Source: Prevotellaceae bacterium (lineage in GTDB: Bacteria; Bacteroidota; Bacteroidia; Bacteroidales; UBA932). Taken from it: a stretch of 16,042 bases of DNA. The DNA is taken from positions 1 through 16,042 of the forward strand of contig JAITQP010000259.1 of assembly GCA_031288885.1 (NCBI GenBank), given 5' to 3'. Below, in pieces: positions 15,346-16,042 of the stretch (the stretch's first letter is position 1; each line of letters opens with the position of its first letter). The notes under the pieces are model-generated. The model made no database searches and had not been told where the DNA came from. It worked only from the letters and a program-made list of their open reading frames with translations. The position numbers and the translations under genes are program-made.

Positions 15346-16042
15346 TTTCATTTAATCTGTAAACCTCATAAATCAATTTATCAATACTATGATAATCTTT
15401 TTCTTTTACTCTTTTTTTTATGAATTGTTTTGTTTCCAAATCAAATAGTGGGCAATTAAATTTCTCAAAAAAAGTATGTTTCATTCTTACTCCTGCCTCA
15501 CCTAATCCACCACCGCCATAAAAATTTTTTACTGCAAAAAAGAATAGTTTGGAATTTAAAATAGCAATAAGGTATTCTATGTCATTTCCCGTTATGATTC
15601 TTCCTGTATCTAAACAAAAAAAAGCACCTTCATTGTCAAGCATAAATGAAGGTTCTAAGACCATTTCTTGAAAAATGATTTTTTGCTTATAGAAATCCTC
15701 CCAATAACTTATAGAATCTTGTGTTTCAAACCATTTATTATTAGTCTTTTTCCTTGCGCCTAGTTCTCCTGTCTGTTTTAGTCTATCATAGTCAAAACTC
15801 AAAAGGTGCTGTTTTACAGCAGGATATTTTTCAATATCTATTCTCAAACTAGGAAATGTTGTAATTAAATATAAATCAGCAAATTCATATCCATAACGCT
15901 TAATATCTCTTCCCCTGAGTAATGGTCGTATAATTTCTTCACTTTTTGGATCTTCGGCAATCAGTTCATCCTTTTTCTTACCGTCAATAATAAATGCTTC
16001 GTTGCATCCAGTCAAAACACCTCGATAAATATTTATATCCCA
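15317..16042 (-). CDS. C-terminal specificity part of a type IIG restriction-modification enzyme (5' end outside window)
   Basis: The frame is open to the right edge and reads WDINIYRGVLTGCNEAFIID from the first codon (16042-16040), so the gene continues beyond the window; the visible part is 241 residues plus stop. It has the same family blocks as the module on the plus strand: SEEIIRPLLRGRDIKRYGYE, FADLYLITTFPSLRIDIEKY, KTNNKWFETQDSISYWEDFY, LIAILNSKLFFFAV and the tail EKEIGFIETQ. The central parts (about residues 62-200) differ strongly from the plus-strand module, as expected if they read different DNA targets. In Eco57I-type enzymes this part follows the methyltransferase domain with an NPPY motif, which would lie past the edge. 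It is probably the expressed version, since its frame comes from a longer gene. Confidence 0.82.
   Translation of the reverse strand, partial: WDINIYRGVLTGCNEAFIIDGKKKDELIAEDPKSEEIIRPLLRGRDIKRYGYEFADLYLITTFPSLRIDIEKYPAVKQHLLSFDYDRLKQTGELGARKKTNNKWFETQDSISYWEDFYKQKIIFQEMVLEPSFMLDNEGAFFCLDTGRIITGNDIEYLIAILNSKLFFFAVKNFYGGGGLGEAGVRMKHTFFEKFNCPLFDLETKQFIKKRVKEKDYHSIDKLIYEVYRLNEKEIGFIETQ

Noticed and set aside
14364..16042. Insertion sequence or transposon carrying the invertase
   Set aside because: There is no transposase, no terminal inverted repeats enclosing the unit and no target duplication; the inverted similarity is explained by the two homologous specificity modules.

Overview
The window looks like chromosome from a Bacteroidota bacterium, most likely of the order Bacteroidales. 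The evidence is a TAnnTTTG-type -7 promoter element in front of nearly every gene, mostly without Shine-Dalgarno sites, together with typical families: a formylglycine-generating-enzyme-like (FGE-like) secreted protein, two AAA_14/DUF4143 ATPases, a DUF4861 protein and an Mpi-like serine invertase. Core genes are fairly GC-rich. The right end from about 13.7 kb is clearly AT-richer, which suggests acquired DNA.

Layout, left to right. 1-613: no convincing protein gene; a promoter (265-298) drives an elaborately foldable leader RNA (about 343-533, closing on a run of seven T) ahead of a secreted FGE-like protein (614-1810). 1842-2041: a nested palindrome of modular hairpins between two convergent genes. 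2070-4436 (-): class A penicillin-binding protein. It diverges from topA (4685-7210, +), which is preceded by its own promoter and a 31-codon small ORF. 7211-7650: five copies of an AAATTATCATG-type motif, two as palindromes, two as a 26-bp direct repeat, plus a decayed copy of the 3' end of the downstream peptidase gene. 7651-8793 (+): AAA_14/DUF4143 ATPase. 8817-10874 (-): lipoprotein zinc metallopeptidase. 11016-12308 (+): a second, dissimilar AAA_14/DUF4143 ATPase. 12427-13653 (+): DUF4861 secreted protein.

The most striking locus is 13761-16042. A Mpi-like serine invertase (-) sits beside two target-recognition modules of an Eco57I/TaqI_C-like type IIG restriction-modification enzyme, arranged tail to tail. 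The left module (+) has no normal start or promoter and looks silent. The right module (-) is the 3' end of a gene entering from beyond the window edge. They share inverted blocks of identical DNA and a 41-bp palindrome that encodes the same C-terminal peptide on both strands. This is the geometry expected for inversion that swaps the specificity domain of the enzyme (phase variation). The recombination site itself is not proven, and its outer partner probably lies beyond the right edge.

Other points of interest are the structured leader RNA and a 19-bp inverted repeat that brackets the FGE-gene promoter, the alternative hairpins in front of the first ATPase, and the small ORF before topA. 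No tRNA, rRNA, CRISPR array or insertion-sequence transposase was seen.
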